From: Sulfuricurvum sp.
GTDB taxonomy: Bacteria > Campylobacterota > Campylobacteria > Campylobacterales > Sulfurimonadaceae
Assembly: GCF_023229695.1 (NCBI RefSeq)
Contig: NZ_JALNYS010000007.1
Coordinates: forward strand, 1-64,000
Length of the DNA: 64,000 bases
Reading direction: 5' to 3'
Part shown: positions 16,986 to 25,957 of the stretch, piece after piece
Position numbering within the stretch: position 1 is the first letter of the stretch
Layout of the letters: each line of letters opens with the position of its first letter
Program-made: the position numbers and the translations under genes
Notes under the pieces: model-generated
What the model was told of the DNA's origin: nothing
Seen by the model: only the letters and a program-made list of their open reading frames with translations
The model's database searches: none

Positions 16986-19113
16986 TCTCCAGGTGTGTGA
17001 AATCGACAGTAAAAATTTAAGAATCGCCCTCGTAGGGCAGCCGAATGTGGGTAAAAGTATGCTGATCAATTCGATCGGCAATGCACGGCTGCACGTCGGG
17101 AATTTTACCGGGGTGACGGTCGAGAAGAGCGAAGTGCTGTTTGAATACAAGGGGTACCATTTTACCGTCGTCGATCTTCCGGGGACTTACGCCTTTACCG
17201 ATTACTCCATCGAAGAGCGGGTGACGCATGAATTTCTTTGCAATGAACGTTATGATTTAATCATCAATGTCCTCGATTCGACCAATATGGAGAAAAATCT
17301 TCAGCTTACCGCCGAACTCATGACGATGAGCAAAAAACTGGTGGTTGCCCTCAATATGAGTGATGAAGCGCAGCGGGAGGGGATTGAGATTAACGCCCCT
17401 TATCTTTCGCAGCTTCTGGGACTTCCGTGTGTCCGCGTCTCTGCTGCGGCGAAGACGGGGTTGGATGAGTTGATGAGTGCGGTTATCAACGTTCACGAAA
17501 CGCCGTTTCAGGAGCAAAAACTCATTTTTAGCGAAGCGGTCGAAGAGGAGATCTCCCTTTTGTCCGATTATTTGGACCGTCATCGCTTCAAAGCAAAGAT
17601 ATCAAACCGCAATATCGCGATCAACCTTTTGCAGCAAGAAAAGAAAACCTACCGCACCCTGCACGAAAACCCGATATGGGTTGAGATGCAGCCCCTTTTG
17701 CGGGAAGCGGACCGTCATATCTCTTTGCATCACGATACGGAGGATGTCAAAGAGATTTTTGCGGAGGAGTATCTGGCCTTTAATCGGGGGATTATCGCCG
17801 AAACGGTCAAGATAAAGCCGAAAGCCGTTGAGCAAAAAACGACAACCGAAAAAATCGATGCCGTTTTGATCCATCCGTTTTTCGGAATCCCCCTTTTCTT
17901 GTTTTTTATGTGGTCGCTGTTTCAGCTCACCTTTGAGATCGGCTCTATCCCGATGGTCTGGATCGATGCCTTTTTCGGATGGTTCGGCGGCGTCGTCGGA
18001 TCGACGATCCCCAATGAAGCGGTTCGGTCGCTGGTGGTCGACGGAGTGATCTCGGGGGTGGGGGCCGTCGTGCTGTTTGTCCCGAATATTGTGATCCTTT
18101 TTGTCGGGATCGCCTTGCTTGAATCGACGGGGTACATGTCGCGCGTCGCCTTTTTGCTGGATGGATTTTTCCATAAATTCGGTCTGCACGGACAATCGTT
18201 TATCCCCCTCGTGACCGGGTTCGGATGTTCGATCCCCGCCTATATGTCGGCGCGAATTTTGAAAAACGATCGTGATCGCCTCTTGACGCTGTTTATTATC
18301 GGGTTTATGAGCTGCGGTGCGAGACTGCCCGTTTACGTCCTCTTTACGGGGGCGTTTTTCGGCCCTGAAATGGCGGGCAATGCCCTCTTCGCCATTTATA
18401 TTCTCGGTGCGATGATCGGTCTGAGTGCGGCAAAACTCCTTAAAATGACGGCGTTTAAAGGGATGGATGAGCCGTTCGTGATGGAGATGCCCAAATACCG
18501 CCTCCCTTCCTGGAAACTGATCTGGCATACGGTGTTGACGAAAACGATGATGTATCTGAAAAAAGCGGGGAGCTTTATCGCCGCCGCATCGATGCTGGTA
18601 TGGTTTTTAAGCACCTATCCGAAAAACGGGGAGTTAGAGAGACAATACGCGCAACAGATTGAAAGAGCCTCTTCGGAACAAGAGGTTAAGACGCTTCAAA
18701 ATACTTTGGCCGAAGAGCAGCTCTCCCAAAGCTTTCTGGGGCGTATCGGACATACGATCGAACCGGCGTTTGCCCCTTTGGGATTTGATTGGAAGATGGC
18801 GGTCGCTCTTCAGACCGGATTGGCCGCCAAAGAGGTCGTGGTGTCGACGATGGGGGTACTCTATTCTCTGGGAAGCGATACGACCGAAGCGGACAACTCG
18901 CTGATGCGTGCGATCCACACCCATATTCCGTTTGCCTCGGCGGTTGCGTTTATCGTCGTTATCATGACCTATCTCCCCTGCCTCGCCGCATCGGTCGTCT
19001 TTACCCGCGAAGCGGGGGGGATCAAATACTTCGGCTATCTCTTCGCTTTTACAACGATCGTTGCCTATTCGTTGGCGTTTATCGCGTACCATCTCACCTT
19101 GTGGTTGAGTTAG
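16975..19113 (+). CDS. feoB: Ferrous iron transport protein B
   Basis: Fe(II) importer of the inner membrane, 712 residues. The N-terminal G domain has G1 (GQPNVGKS, 21-28), the switch region with the GVTVEKSE sequence, G3 (DLPGTY) and G4 (NMSD). A helical GDI domain follows, then the membrane part with two Gate motifs and conserved cysteines in G-F-G-C-S-I-P and M-S-C-G-A-R-L-P. Full length. Second gene of feoAB. Confidence 0.97.
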   Translation: MSDNLQVCEIDSKNLRIALVGQPNVGKSMLINSIGNARLHVGNFTGVTVEKSEVLFEYKGYHFTVVDLPGTYAFTDYSIEERVTHEFLCNERYDLIINVLDSTNMEKNLQLTAELMTMSKKLVVALNMSDEAQREGIEINAPYLSQLLGLPCVRVSAAAKTGLDELMSAVINVHETPFQEQKLIFSEAVEEEISLLSDYLDRHRFKAKISNRNIAINLLQQEKKTYRTLHENPIWVEMQPLLREADRHISLHHDTEDVKEIFAEEYLAFNRGIIAETVKIKPKAVEQKTTTEKIDAVLIHPFFGIPLFLFFMWSLFQLTFEIGSIPMVWIDAFFGWFGGVVGSTIPNEAVRSLVVDGVISGVGAVVLFVPNIVILFVGIALLESTGYMSRVAFLLDGFFHKFGLHGQSFIPLVTGFGCSIPAYMSARILKNDRDRLLTLFIIGFMSCGARLPVYVLFTGAFFGPEMAGNALFAIYILGAMIGLSAAKLLKMTAFKGMDEPFVMEMPKYRLPSWKLIWHTVLTKTMMYLKKAGSFIAAASMLVWFLSTYPKNGELERQYAQQIERASSEQEVKTLQNTLAEEQLSQSFLGRIGHTIEPAFAPLGFDWKMAVALQTGLAAKEVVVSTMGVLYSLGSDTTEADNSLMRAIHTHIPFASAVAFIVVIMTYLPCLAASVVFTREAGGIKYFGYLFAFTTIVAYSLAFIAYHLTLWLS

Positions 19114-19136
19114 GTGCGTATTAACCGTCTCTGGGT

Positions 19137-19142
19137 TACAAT
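19137..19142 (+). promoter_or_regulatory. -10 hexamer 6 nt before the response-regulator gene (leaderless)
   Basis: TACAAT, 6 nt, then ATG at 19149, with no Shine-Dalgarno sequence. Same geometry as rmuC, pepP and the cytochrome gene. Confidence 0.55.
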
Positions 19143-19148
19143 AGCGGC

Positions 19149-19811
19149 ATGAGTAAAATATTAATGATTGAAGACGATCTCGAGCTTGCCGAGATTCTGA
19201 CCGAATTTTTAGAACTGTACGACTTTTCGGTAACGACCGAAGATGATCCGTTCAAGGCGCTTAGTATCCTTAAACTGGAAAAATTCGATGTGGTTATTCT
19301 GGATTTGACGTTACCGGGAATGGACGGGTTGGAAGTATGCGAAGCGATACGGGCACGTCAGAATATTCCGATTATCATCTCTTCGGCCCGTTCGGATGTG
19401 ACCGATAAGATCAATGCCCTTGAATTGGGAGCGGATGATTACCTCCCCAAACCGTATGACCCCAGAGAGCTGGAGGCGCGAATCCACTCCGTGCTGCGCC
19501 GATACGATGCCGCTTCCGCCGCCGCCTCCGAGAGAGCGTGTGATTTCAAATTGAATGAATCCGCAATGCAGATCAGTTATAAAAATCGTCCTCTTGAACT
19601 GACCAATGCCGAATACGGCATCCTCGCCCACATGATTAAGAAGCAAGGGCTGGTTGTCTCCCGGGAAGATTTGATCCATAATGTCGCGGCAATCAACGAA
19701 GACTCATCCAATAAGAGTATTGATGTCATGATGGGACGTATCCGTAATAAACTGGGAGACAAAACCCTTATCGAATCGATACGCGGTATCGGCTATAAGT
19801 TACTCAAATGA
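19149..19811 (+). CDS. OmpR/PhoB-family response regulator (ArsR-like of Campylobacterota)
   Basis: 220 residues: receiver domain (1-118) with acidic pocket E-D-D, phospho-acceptor D in VVILDLTLPGMDG (residue ~52) and K in LPKPYD; winged-helix DNA-binding domain (~130-220) ending I-E-S-I-R-G-I-G-Y-K. It pairs with the histidine kinase that follows. Sequence and gene order resemble the acid-responsive ArsRS system of Helicobacter; that link is an inference. Confidence 0.88.
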   Translation: MSKILMIEDDLELAEILTEFLELYDFSVTTEDDPFKALSILKLEKFDVVILDLTLPGMDGLEVCEAIRARQNIPIIISSARSDVTDKINALELGADDYLPKPYDPRELEARIHSVLRRYDAASAAASERACDFKLNESAMQISYKNRPLELTNAEYGILAHMIKKQGLVVSREDLIHNVAAINEDSSNKSIDVMMGRIRNKLGDKTLIESIRGIGYKLLK

Positions 19812-19821
19812 GAAAAAAACT

Positions 19822-19896
19822 CTGCCCGAAAAGGGCTAGCTTCAGTGCTAGAGCGGCCAGTGCAGCCCGAGGGATTTTATTCCTTGGGCGTTCAAA
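19822..19896. repeat. Structured repeat type 2, copy 2 (between regulator and kinase)
   Basis: A TGCCCGAAAAGGGC hairpin, TAGCTTCAGTGC (19837-19848), AGAGCGGCCAG, then an AGCCCGAGGGA..TCCTTGGGC stem and GTTC. It matches 8557-8633 in its linkers but not in its stem sequences, which still pair. It fills nearly all of the 91 bp between the two genes. Confidence 0.65.
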
Positions 19897-19902
19897 CTAA
19901 CG

Positions 19903-21210
19903 ATGCTCAAAAATAATGCTGTACTCGCGACTGTTTTATTCGCCATGACGGTGACGGTTGTCAGTGTCAGTACGACATTTTATCAGCTGTACGAAATTAA
20001 CCGCGTCAAATATATCGACAATATTTTCAACAAACACTCCCTTATCAGTCAGATTTACCATTCGTATCTCCTCAAACAGATCTCTCAGCCGATGTTTGAA
20101 GCCAATCTGGCGCTGTATGACCTATACGAAGTGGTTGACGCCGATGCGTATAAGAAAATTACGGAGCGGGGAGAGAGGTTAAAAGAGGAGGGGAAATCGG
20201 CAGAGGGAATTGATGGCGATTTGTTGATGGAAGCCCCTTATGCCGAGCTTATTGTCAGTCCGATCGCCTCAACGATGATCGATTATCGGGGAGATATCTA
20301 TTTTTTGATCGAATCTTCCCACAATGCCGTATTGCTTGAAGACCGTAAAACCGAATCGTACAGTCCGGTGATCCTCCTCTCCGCCTACGGAACGATTATG
20401 TCGATTTTGATCGTATCGTTTGCGCTGATTATCCATCGGCTAAAACCTCTGCGCCGCCTCCGTCGACAGATTGCCCGATTCGGAGAGGGGGATATGGGGG
20501 TGTCGTTCAAGATCGCGGGAAATGACGAGATCGCCTTGATCGCCAATGAACTCGATACGACCCAGAATAAAATCCGTTCACTGATCGAATCGCGGACCCT
20601 TTTTTTACGCAATATTATGCATGAGCTCAAAACGCCGATCGCCAAAGGGAGAATCGCTTCAACGATGTTGGCCGATGAGAAGCAGCAAGGGCGTTTTTTG
20701 GGGATATTTGAGCGGCTGGAATCGCTGATCGGGGAGTTTGCCCTGATCGAAGAGATCACCTCTGGAAATCAGCACCTTGAGAAAAAAGAGTATCGTCTGG
20801 TCGATATTATCGACGGGGCGATCGACAGTGCCATGGTGGAATACGATTCGGTCATACAAGAGGTTGATGCTTCGATTAAAATCGTTGCCGACTATCGTCT
20901 GTTTGTAACGGCTATCAAAAATCTGATCGATAATGCGATCAAATATTCCCCCGAGAAAAAAATGTCGATATCAATGGAAAACAGTGAAATTGTTTTTAAA
21001 AATCTTGGTGAACCGCTCAAAAAACCCCTTTCGTATTACATTGAACCTTTTACCAAAGACCACCCTACCAAAGACAGCTTCGGGCTGGGGCTCTACATCG
21101 TCGATGCCATTTTGAAAGAGCACGGCTATGTCCTCGCCTACGAACGCCGAGGTGAGGAAAACTGTTTTATTTTTGTCCCTTACACCCAACGATCAAGGAA
21201 TAACCGATGA
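19903..21210 (+). CDS. Sensor histidine kinase (ArsS-like)
   Basis: 435 residues. A membrane helix (~6-28), a periplasmic sensor of ~130 residues, a second helix (~162-183), a HAMP-like linker, an H-box (IMHELKTPIAKGR, histidine near 242) and an ATPase domain with N box (NLIDNAIKYSP) and G box (SFGLGLYIV). It would phosphorylate the preceding response regulator. No Shine-Dalgarno sequence is seen before the ATG; the structured repeat ends 6 bp upstream. Overlaps surE by 4 bp (ATGA). Confidence 0.88.
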   Translation: MLKNNAVLATVLFAMTVTVVSVSTTFYQLYEINRVKYIDNIFNKHSLISQIYHSYLLKQISQPMFEANLALYDLYEVVDADAYKKITERGERLKEEGKSAEGIDGDLLMEAPYAELIVSPIASTMIDYRGDIYFLIESSHNAVLLEDRKTESYSPVILLSAYGTIMSILIVSFALIIHRLKPLRRLRRQIARFGEGDMGVSFKIAGNDEIALIANELDTTQNKIRSLIESRTLFLRNIMHELKTPIAKGRIASTMLADEKQQGRFLGIFERLESLIGEFALIEEITSGNQHLEKKEYRLVDIIDGAIDSAMVEYDSVIQEVDASIKIVADYRLFVTAIKNLIDNAIKYSPEKKMSISMENSEIVFKNLGEPLKKPLSYYIEPFTKDHPTKDSFGLGLYIVDAILKEHGYVLAYERRGEENCFIFVPYTQRSRNNR

Positions 21211-21973
21211 AAGAGATACTGATTAGTAATGACGACGGATACGAATCCCCGGGACTGCGTGCCCTGCTTGACGCATTGGACGGATTGGGGAGGATTACCG
21301 TCGTTGCCCCCTCGACCGAAAAGTCGGCATGCGGCCATTCGCTGACGCTGACCCGTCCTTTGAGCTTTTCAGCGTCGAAGACGATTTTTACAAACTCGAC
21401 GACGGCACCCCAAGTGACTGTATCTATCTGGCCCTCCATTCGATTTTCGAAGAGCGCAAACCCGATCTGATCATCAGCGGGATCAACAAGGGGTCGAATA
21501 TGGGAGAGGACATCACCTATTCGGGTACCGCCGCCGCCGCAATGGAGGGGGTATTGCACGGTGTCCCCTCGATCGCTATTTCGCAGGTGATGGACTTTAC
21601 CCAGCCGATGGGGGATTTTGCCCTGGCCAAAACGGCGATACGGACATTGGCGTCAAAAGTTTTGGAGGGGGGATTCCCCCTGCGTCACCGTGAGTTTTTA
21701 AACGTCAATATCCCTTACGGCGTCGATACACTCGAGTGGTGCGTCACCTACGCAGGATACCGCTATTACGCCAATGATGCCCATCTGCACCGTAATCCGA
21801 GGGGGATGGAGTATTACTGGCTCGGTCTGCATCCGCTGGAGTTCAAAGCCAGAGAGGAGCAAGAGGGGGTGTGTGATTTTGAGGCGATCGAGAAAGGGAT
21901 GGTCTCTGTGACCCCGGTTCAGCTGGACATGAGCGCCTATGAATCGATGGTGCGACTGCAGGAGTGGCTGTGA
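21207..21973 (+). pseudogene. surE: 5'/3'-nucleotidase SurE, interrupted by a single frameshift
   Basis: Metal-dependent nucleotide phosphatase of the SurE family. The first frame (21207 to ~21360) encodes the metal-site start ISNDDGYESPGL and T-E-K-S-A-C-G-H-S-L-T-L-T-R-P. The rest (from ~21360, frame -1) encodes D-D-G-T-P-S-D-C, I-S-G-I-N-K-G-S-N-M-G and G-T-A-A-A-A-M-E-G. Adding one base in CGTCCTTTGAG joins both halves into a ~255-residue protein. All motifs are otherwise intact, so this is either a very recent mutation or a sequencing error. No standard slippery heptamer is present. AAGGA precedes the start. Confidence 0.85.
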
Positions 21974-22611
21974 GAGATACCCGTACCAAACTCGTTTTCG
22001 GCGAAGAGGCGTTCGGAAAACTTCAGAATGCGAAAATCCTCCTGCTCGGGGTCGGAGGGGTCGGAAGCTTTTGCCTCGACTGCCTGTACCGCTCCGGAGT
22101 GCGCAACATTACGATGATCGATTTCGATGTATACGACAAGACGAATCAAAACCGTCAGATGCATTCGGAGCTGCATGAGGGGGAATCCAAGGTTTTAGCC
22201 CTCAAAAGCCATTATCCGGAGGTCGAAGCGATCCATCTGCGCATTACCCCCGAATGGGTCGAGACGTTTGATTTTGAGCCCTACGACATCGTCCTCGATG
22301 CGATCGATGATATGAAAGCCAAGATAGCGATCATCCAAAAGTGCTATCCGAAACTCATCAGTTCGGTCGGTTCGGCCAAACGGCTCGACCCGACCAAGAT
22401 CGAGGTGTGTTCCATCTGGAAAACCCACGGAGACCCTTTCGCCGCCAAAATCCGTGCCGAACTGCGTAAACGGCATTTCAAAGGGGATTTCTCCTGTATC
22501 TTCAGCTCCGAACTCCCCCGCATTAAAGAGAAGGGGAGCTTTGCGGGGGTTACGGGATCGTTTGGTTTGGCGATGTGCTCATTGGCACTGCGGAGGATCT
22601 CCCAGCTGTAA
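21970..22611 (+). CDS. ThiF/MoeB-family E1-like protein, probably TcdA-type
   Basis: 213 residues. The nucleotide-binding motif G-V-G-G-V-G-S is near residue 30, followed by D-F-D-V-Y-D-x-T-N-x-N-R-Q and D-A-I-D-D-M-K-A-K. Length and the D-A-I-D-D-x-x-x-K motif fit TcdA (CsdL), which cyclises threonylcarbamoyladenosine in tRNA, better than ThiF or MoeB. AGGAG lies five bases before the GTG at 21970, and this start overlaps the surE stop codon. Confidence 0.8.
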   Translation: MRDTRTKLVFGEEAFGKLQNAKILLLGVGGVGSFCLDCLYRSGVRNITMIDFDVYDKTNQNRQMHSELHEGESKVLALKSHYPEVEAIHLRITPEWVETFDFEPYDIVLDAIDDMKAKIAIIQKCYPKLISSVGSAKRLDPTKIEVCSIWKTHGDPFAAKIRAELRKRHFKGDFSCIFSSELPRIKEKGSFAGVTGSFGLAMCSLALRRISQL

Positions 22612-22633
22612 TCATTTTGTGATGAAAGAGGCC

Positions 22634-22639
22634 TATACT
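22634..22639 (+). promoter_or_regulatory. -10 hexamer 7 nt before the EAL-CBS-GGDEF gene (leaderless)
   Basis: TATACT, 7 nt, then ATG at 22647; no Shine-Dalgarno sequence. Confidence 0.5.
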
Positions 22640-22646
22640 CCCAGTC

Positions 22647-24404
22647 ATGAAACTTTTTCATCCCCTTTATCATCATTATTTAACGGTACTGGATATCGCA
22701 TTTCAGCCGATTGTCGATATTCATACCGGAGAGATTTTCGGTGTAGAGGCACTCCTTCGGGGAACCGATACTCTCGGGTATGAGTCGATCGGCTCATTTT
22801 TTGATGCCCTGTATGCGGATGGAATCCTCTACCGCTTCGATGTGCATCTGCGGGAAAAAGTTGTAGAACGGTTTCGTACGATCTCGGGATGTGAGAATCT
22901 GAAGCTTTTTTACAATATTGATAACCGTCTCTCGGAGATGGCCGATTTTTCAAAAGGGAACACCTCCCAAATCCTTCAGCGGCACGGTTTAGACAGCAAA
23001 ACGATCGTCTTTGAACTTTCCGAACGCAACGAGATTATTCACAGCACCCGCTTTTCCCAACTGATCCACCATTATAAAGACGAGGGATTTTGTATTGCCA
23101 TCGATGATTTCGGAATCGGGCAATCGGGTTATAAGTTTCTCTACCACTGCACCCCCAACATCATCAAGATCGATCGGTTTTTTTTAACGTCGATCGATAA
23201 AGACCCCAAAAAAAAGCTCCTTGTCCGCCATATCGTCCAGCTTGCGACGTTGATGGGATGCCGGGTAATTGCCGTGGGGATCGAAAACGAACAAGAACTG
23301 GTTGTCTGCAAGGAGGTGGGGTGCCATATGGTACAGGGGTATTTTATTCAGTATCCCACCCTGGACTCTACCCAAATTCTCCACAAGTACCCGCATGTAT
23401 CGAGTGAGTTTCTGGTGGACAAACGCTCCAAAAGCGATCAAAATATTATTTTGAAACGGCTTGAATACCTTGATCCGATCATCGTCGGGGAGTCGATGGA
23501 GTCGCTGTTGGACCGGTTAAAACAAGACGAGGAGATGTTTTTGGTCCCGGTCGTCGATGCACACTACCATCCGCTGGGGATTATCCATGAACACCGGCTC
23601 AAATCGGTTATCTATTCCCCTTACGGCAGATCGTTGATCCAAAACCGCTCTTCGAATCTGTCGGTTTTGGAAAACTATATTGAACTGATCCCCATCGTCG
23701 ATCTAACGATGCCGTTGGAGACGATCATCGAGCTTTTATCGCTGAGTGAGAATGCACCGGGCGTTTTGGTGATGGTCTCCTCCCGATACATCGGCTATCT
23801 GAGCGCACGGGTTATGATTGAAGTGATCCATGAACGCAACCTGATCCGTGCACGCGACGAGAATCCCCTCAGCCGCTTGCCCGGGAATTACATGATCAAC
23901 GAGTATATTGCCCGGACGTTTGAAACAAAATCGGAGGCGGTTTTGTGCTATTTTGACTTTGACCATTTTAAGCCCTATAACGATTATTACGGATTTCGCA
24001 ACGGAGATCGGGTGATTTTGCTGTTTGTCGATCTGATGCACAAAGGTTTGGCGCAGGAGTATTTTAAAGGGCATATCGGCGGGGACGATTTTTTTCTCGG
24101 AGTCACTTTGAGCAAAACCAAAACGTTTGAAGAGGTGTGCGGCGAAGTCGAAAGGGTGATCTTGAAATTCGGCGAGGATGTACGCGAGTTTTACGATATC
24201 AAAGACCGGGAGCAGGGGTGCATTATTGCCGAAGATCGTGACGGGACCCGTCGCGAGTTTAAACTCTTAGGGGTCAGTTCGGTCGTGATCCGCGTCGGAA
24301 ACTCATCGACGATCACCTCTGCCGAACAATTGCAGCGTGTATTTTCAATCGAGAAAAAAACGGCTAAAAAAGCCCCCAACCACATGAGTATCATTGATAA
24401 GTGA
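22647..24404 (+). CDS. EAL-CBS-GGDEF protein with degenerate catalytic motifs
   Basis: 585 residues, soluble. Order: EAL domain (~10-250), a CBS pair (~265-395) and GGDEF (~405-570), the reverse of the usual GGDEF-EAL order. EAL has VEALLRG, an N motif, IDDFGIG and IKID, but the usual A-E-G-V-E is A-V-G-I-E, losing a conserved glutamate. GGDEF reads GGDDF. One or both domains may therefore be inactive and act as c-di-GMP or GTP sensors, with the CBS pair binding adenosine nucleotides. It is a single gene with its own promoter. Confidence 0.85.
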   Translation: MKLFHPLYHHYLTVLDIAFQPIVDIHTGEIFGVEALLRGTDTLGYESIGSFFDALYADGILYRFDVHLREKVVERFRTISGCENLKLFYNIDNRLSEMADFSKGNTSQILQRHGLDSKTIVFELSERNEIIHSTRFSQLIHHYKDEGFCIAIDDFGIGQSGYKFLYHCTPNIIKIDRFFLTSIDKDPKKKLLVRHIVQLATLMGCRVIAVGIENEQELVVCKEVGCHMVQGYFIQYPTLDSTQILHKYPHVSSEFLVDKRSKSDQNIILKRLEYLDPIIVGESMESLLDRLKQDEEMFLVPVVDAHYHPLGIIHEHRLKSVIYSPYGRSLIQNRSSNLSVLENYIELIPIVDLTMPLETIIELLSLSENAPGVLVMVSSRYIGYLSARVMIEVIHERNLIRARDENPLSRLPGNYMINEYIARTFETKSEAVLCYFDFDHFKPYNDYYGFRNGDRVILLFVDLMHKGLAQEYFKGHIGGDDFFLGVTLSKTKTFEEVCGEVERVILKFGEDVREFYDIKDREQGCIIAEDRDGTRREFKLLGVSSVVIRVGNSSTITSAEQLQRVFSIEKKTAKKAPNHMSIIDK

Positions 24405-24426
24405 TCCTATCGGAAGGCATGTTTGG

Positions 24427-24432
24427 TATAAT
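24427..24432 (+). promoter_or_regulatory. -10 box of the greA-argC-lpxH-like-che transcript
   Basis: TATAAT followed by GGAG at 24450-24453 and the GTG start of greA at 24460. A leader of about 20 nt is predicted. No good -35 is seen. Confidence 0.5.
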
Positions 24433-24459
24433 GTCTTAGAATAATTTTTGGAGTGTAAT

Positions 24460-24957
24460 GTGGAGCAAAAAGAACCCATGACCAAATTCGGGTTTCAGCG
24501 TCTGTCCGATGAGCTGAATACCCTTAAAACCGTTGATCTTCCTGCCGTTAATGTCGAAATTGAGCGGGCTAAAGAGTACGGAGATTTAAAAGAAAATTCG
24601 GAGTACCATGCCGCACGTGAAAAACAGGCGTTTATCGGTGCGCGGATCGCGGAACTGGGAGAGGTGATTTCACGGGCGCAGATTGTGGACCCGAGTGAGC
24701 TTGAACATGCCCGGATCAGTTTCGGCTCTACGGTGGTATTGTGTGATCTCGACACCGATCAGGAGGTGACCTATACGATCGTCGGAGGGTGTGAAAGCAA
24801 CCCCTCCAACGGCCTTATCTCTTTTAACTCTCCGCTGGCCAAACAGCTATTGGGACGTGAAGAGGGGGATGATTTCAAGGCGAAACTCCCCGGCGGCGAA
24901 AAATCGTTTGAGGTATTGGAAGTGAAATATCAGGAGATCGTGTTTGAATCGCATTAA
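24460..24957 (+). CDS. greA: Transcription elongation factor GreA
   Basis: 165 residues. Rescues backtracked RNA polymerase by stimulating cleavage of the transcript 3' end. The N-terminal coiled coil carries the catalytic acidic tip in Y-G-D-L-K-E-N-S-E-Y-H-A-A, and the C-terminal FKBP-like domain has S-P-L-A-K-Q-L-L-G. The GTG at 24460 has GGAG at correct spacing; the TTG at 24448 has none. Overlaps argC by 14 bp. Confidence 0.94.
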   Translation: MEQKEPMTKFGFQRLSDELNTLKTVDLPAVNVEIERAKEYGDLKENSEYHAAREKQAFIGARIAELGEVISRAQIVDPSELEHARISFGSTVVLCDLDTDQEVTYTIVGGCESNPSNGLISFNSPLAKQLLGREEGDDFKAKLPGGEKSFEVLEVKYQEIVFESH

Positions 24958-25957
24958 CGTCGGAATTATCGGAGTCAGCGGCTATACGGGACTTGAACTC
25001 GTAAAAATGCTTCTGCAGCATCCGATTTTCAATCTCACCTACTGCGCCAATACGGAGGGGGGAGCCTCTTTATCCGAACTTCACCCCGTTTTGAGCGGTG
25101 TGTGCGATCTTTTGGTCGACAAAGTGGATCTGGAGCGTGCCGCACAATCGTGCGAACTGATGTTTTTGGCGCTGCCGCATAAAACGGCGATGAATACGGC
25201 CAAAGGGTTGTTGGAGAGAGGGGTCAGAGTGGTCGATCTCTCTGCCGACTACCGCCTGAGCCGAGAAAATTATGAAGCGTTTTATTGCGAGCACGAGGAT
25301 GTAGAGAATCTGGAACACGCGGTCTATTCGATCCCGGAGCTGCACGGTAGGGTTGCGCAGGGGGCACGATTGATTGCCAATCCGGGATGCCATGTGACGG
25401 CTAGTTTGATGGCATTGGCCCCGTTTCTGGATCGGATTGATACGAAGAGCCCGATTTTTATCGATTCCAAGACCGGGGTATCGGGTGCGGGGAAATCCCC
25501 CTCATCGACGGTCCACTACGTCAATGTTAACGACAATATCCATTGCTACAATATTATCAAACACCGCCACGCCACGGAGATCGAGCAGCACGCCTCGTCA
25601 TTGTGCGCCCGGGAGATCCGGGTGACGTTTGTCCCCTCTCTCGTGCCGATGACGCGGGGGATGCTGGCGTGTGTCTATGCAACCCTCACATCAGAATGCG
25701 ATCCGCTTGAGGTGATGGAGGCGTTTTATGCTTCCAAACCGTTTGTCCGCATCCGCACCGCACCGCCGCATACCAAAATGACGGCGGGGACCAATTTCGC
25801 CGATGTGTATGCCGCACGTCACGGAAATGCCCTCGTCGCGATGTGCGCGATCGACAACCTGATGCGCGGAGCGAGTTCTCAGGCGCTGGTGAACGCCAAT
25901 ATCATGATGGGACTTGACGAGACGATGGGGATACCAAAAATTGCCTATGTCCCCTGA
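24944..25957 (+). CDS. argC: N-acetyl-gamma-glutamyl-phosphate reductase
   Basis: NADPH-dependent third step of arginine synthesis. 337 residues. The Rossmann motif is G-V-S-G-Y-T-G-L-E-L (~9-18) and the catalytic cysteine is in N-P-G-C-H-V-T (~residue 148). The T-G-V-S-G-A-G-K-S-P segment is also typical. It starts with TTG behind AGGAG inside the end of greA. Confidence 0.95.
   Translation: MNRINVGIIGVSGYTGLELVKMLLQHPIFNLTYCANTEGGASLSELHPVLSGVCDLLVDKVDLERAAQSCELMFLALPHKTAMNTAKGLLERGVRVVDLSADYRLSRENYEAFYCEHEDVENLEHAVYSIPELHGRVAQGARLIANPGCHVTASLMALAPFLDRIDTKSPIFIDSKTGVSGAGKSPSSTVHYVNVNDNIHCYNIIKHRHATEIEQHASSLCAREIRVTFVPSLVPMTRGMLACVYATLTSECDPLEVMEAFYASKPFVRIRTAPPHTKMTAGTNFADVYAARHGNALVAMCAIDNLMRGASSQALVNANIMMGLDETMGIPKIAYVP

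Noticed and set aside
17602..18528. 308-codon minus-strand frame
   Set aside because: Antisense shadow of feoB; highly charged low-quality translation.
21350..21370. Programmed frameshift in surE
   Set aside because: No X-XXY-YYZ slippery heptamer or downstream stimulatory hairpin is evident; mutation or read error is simpler.
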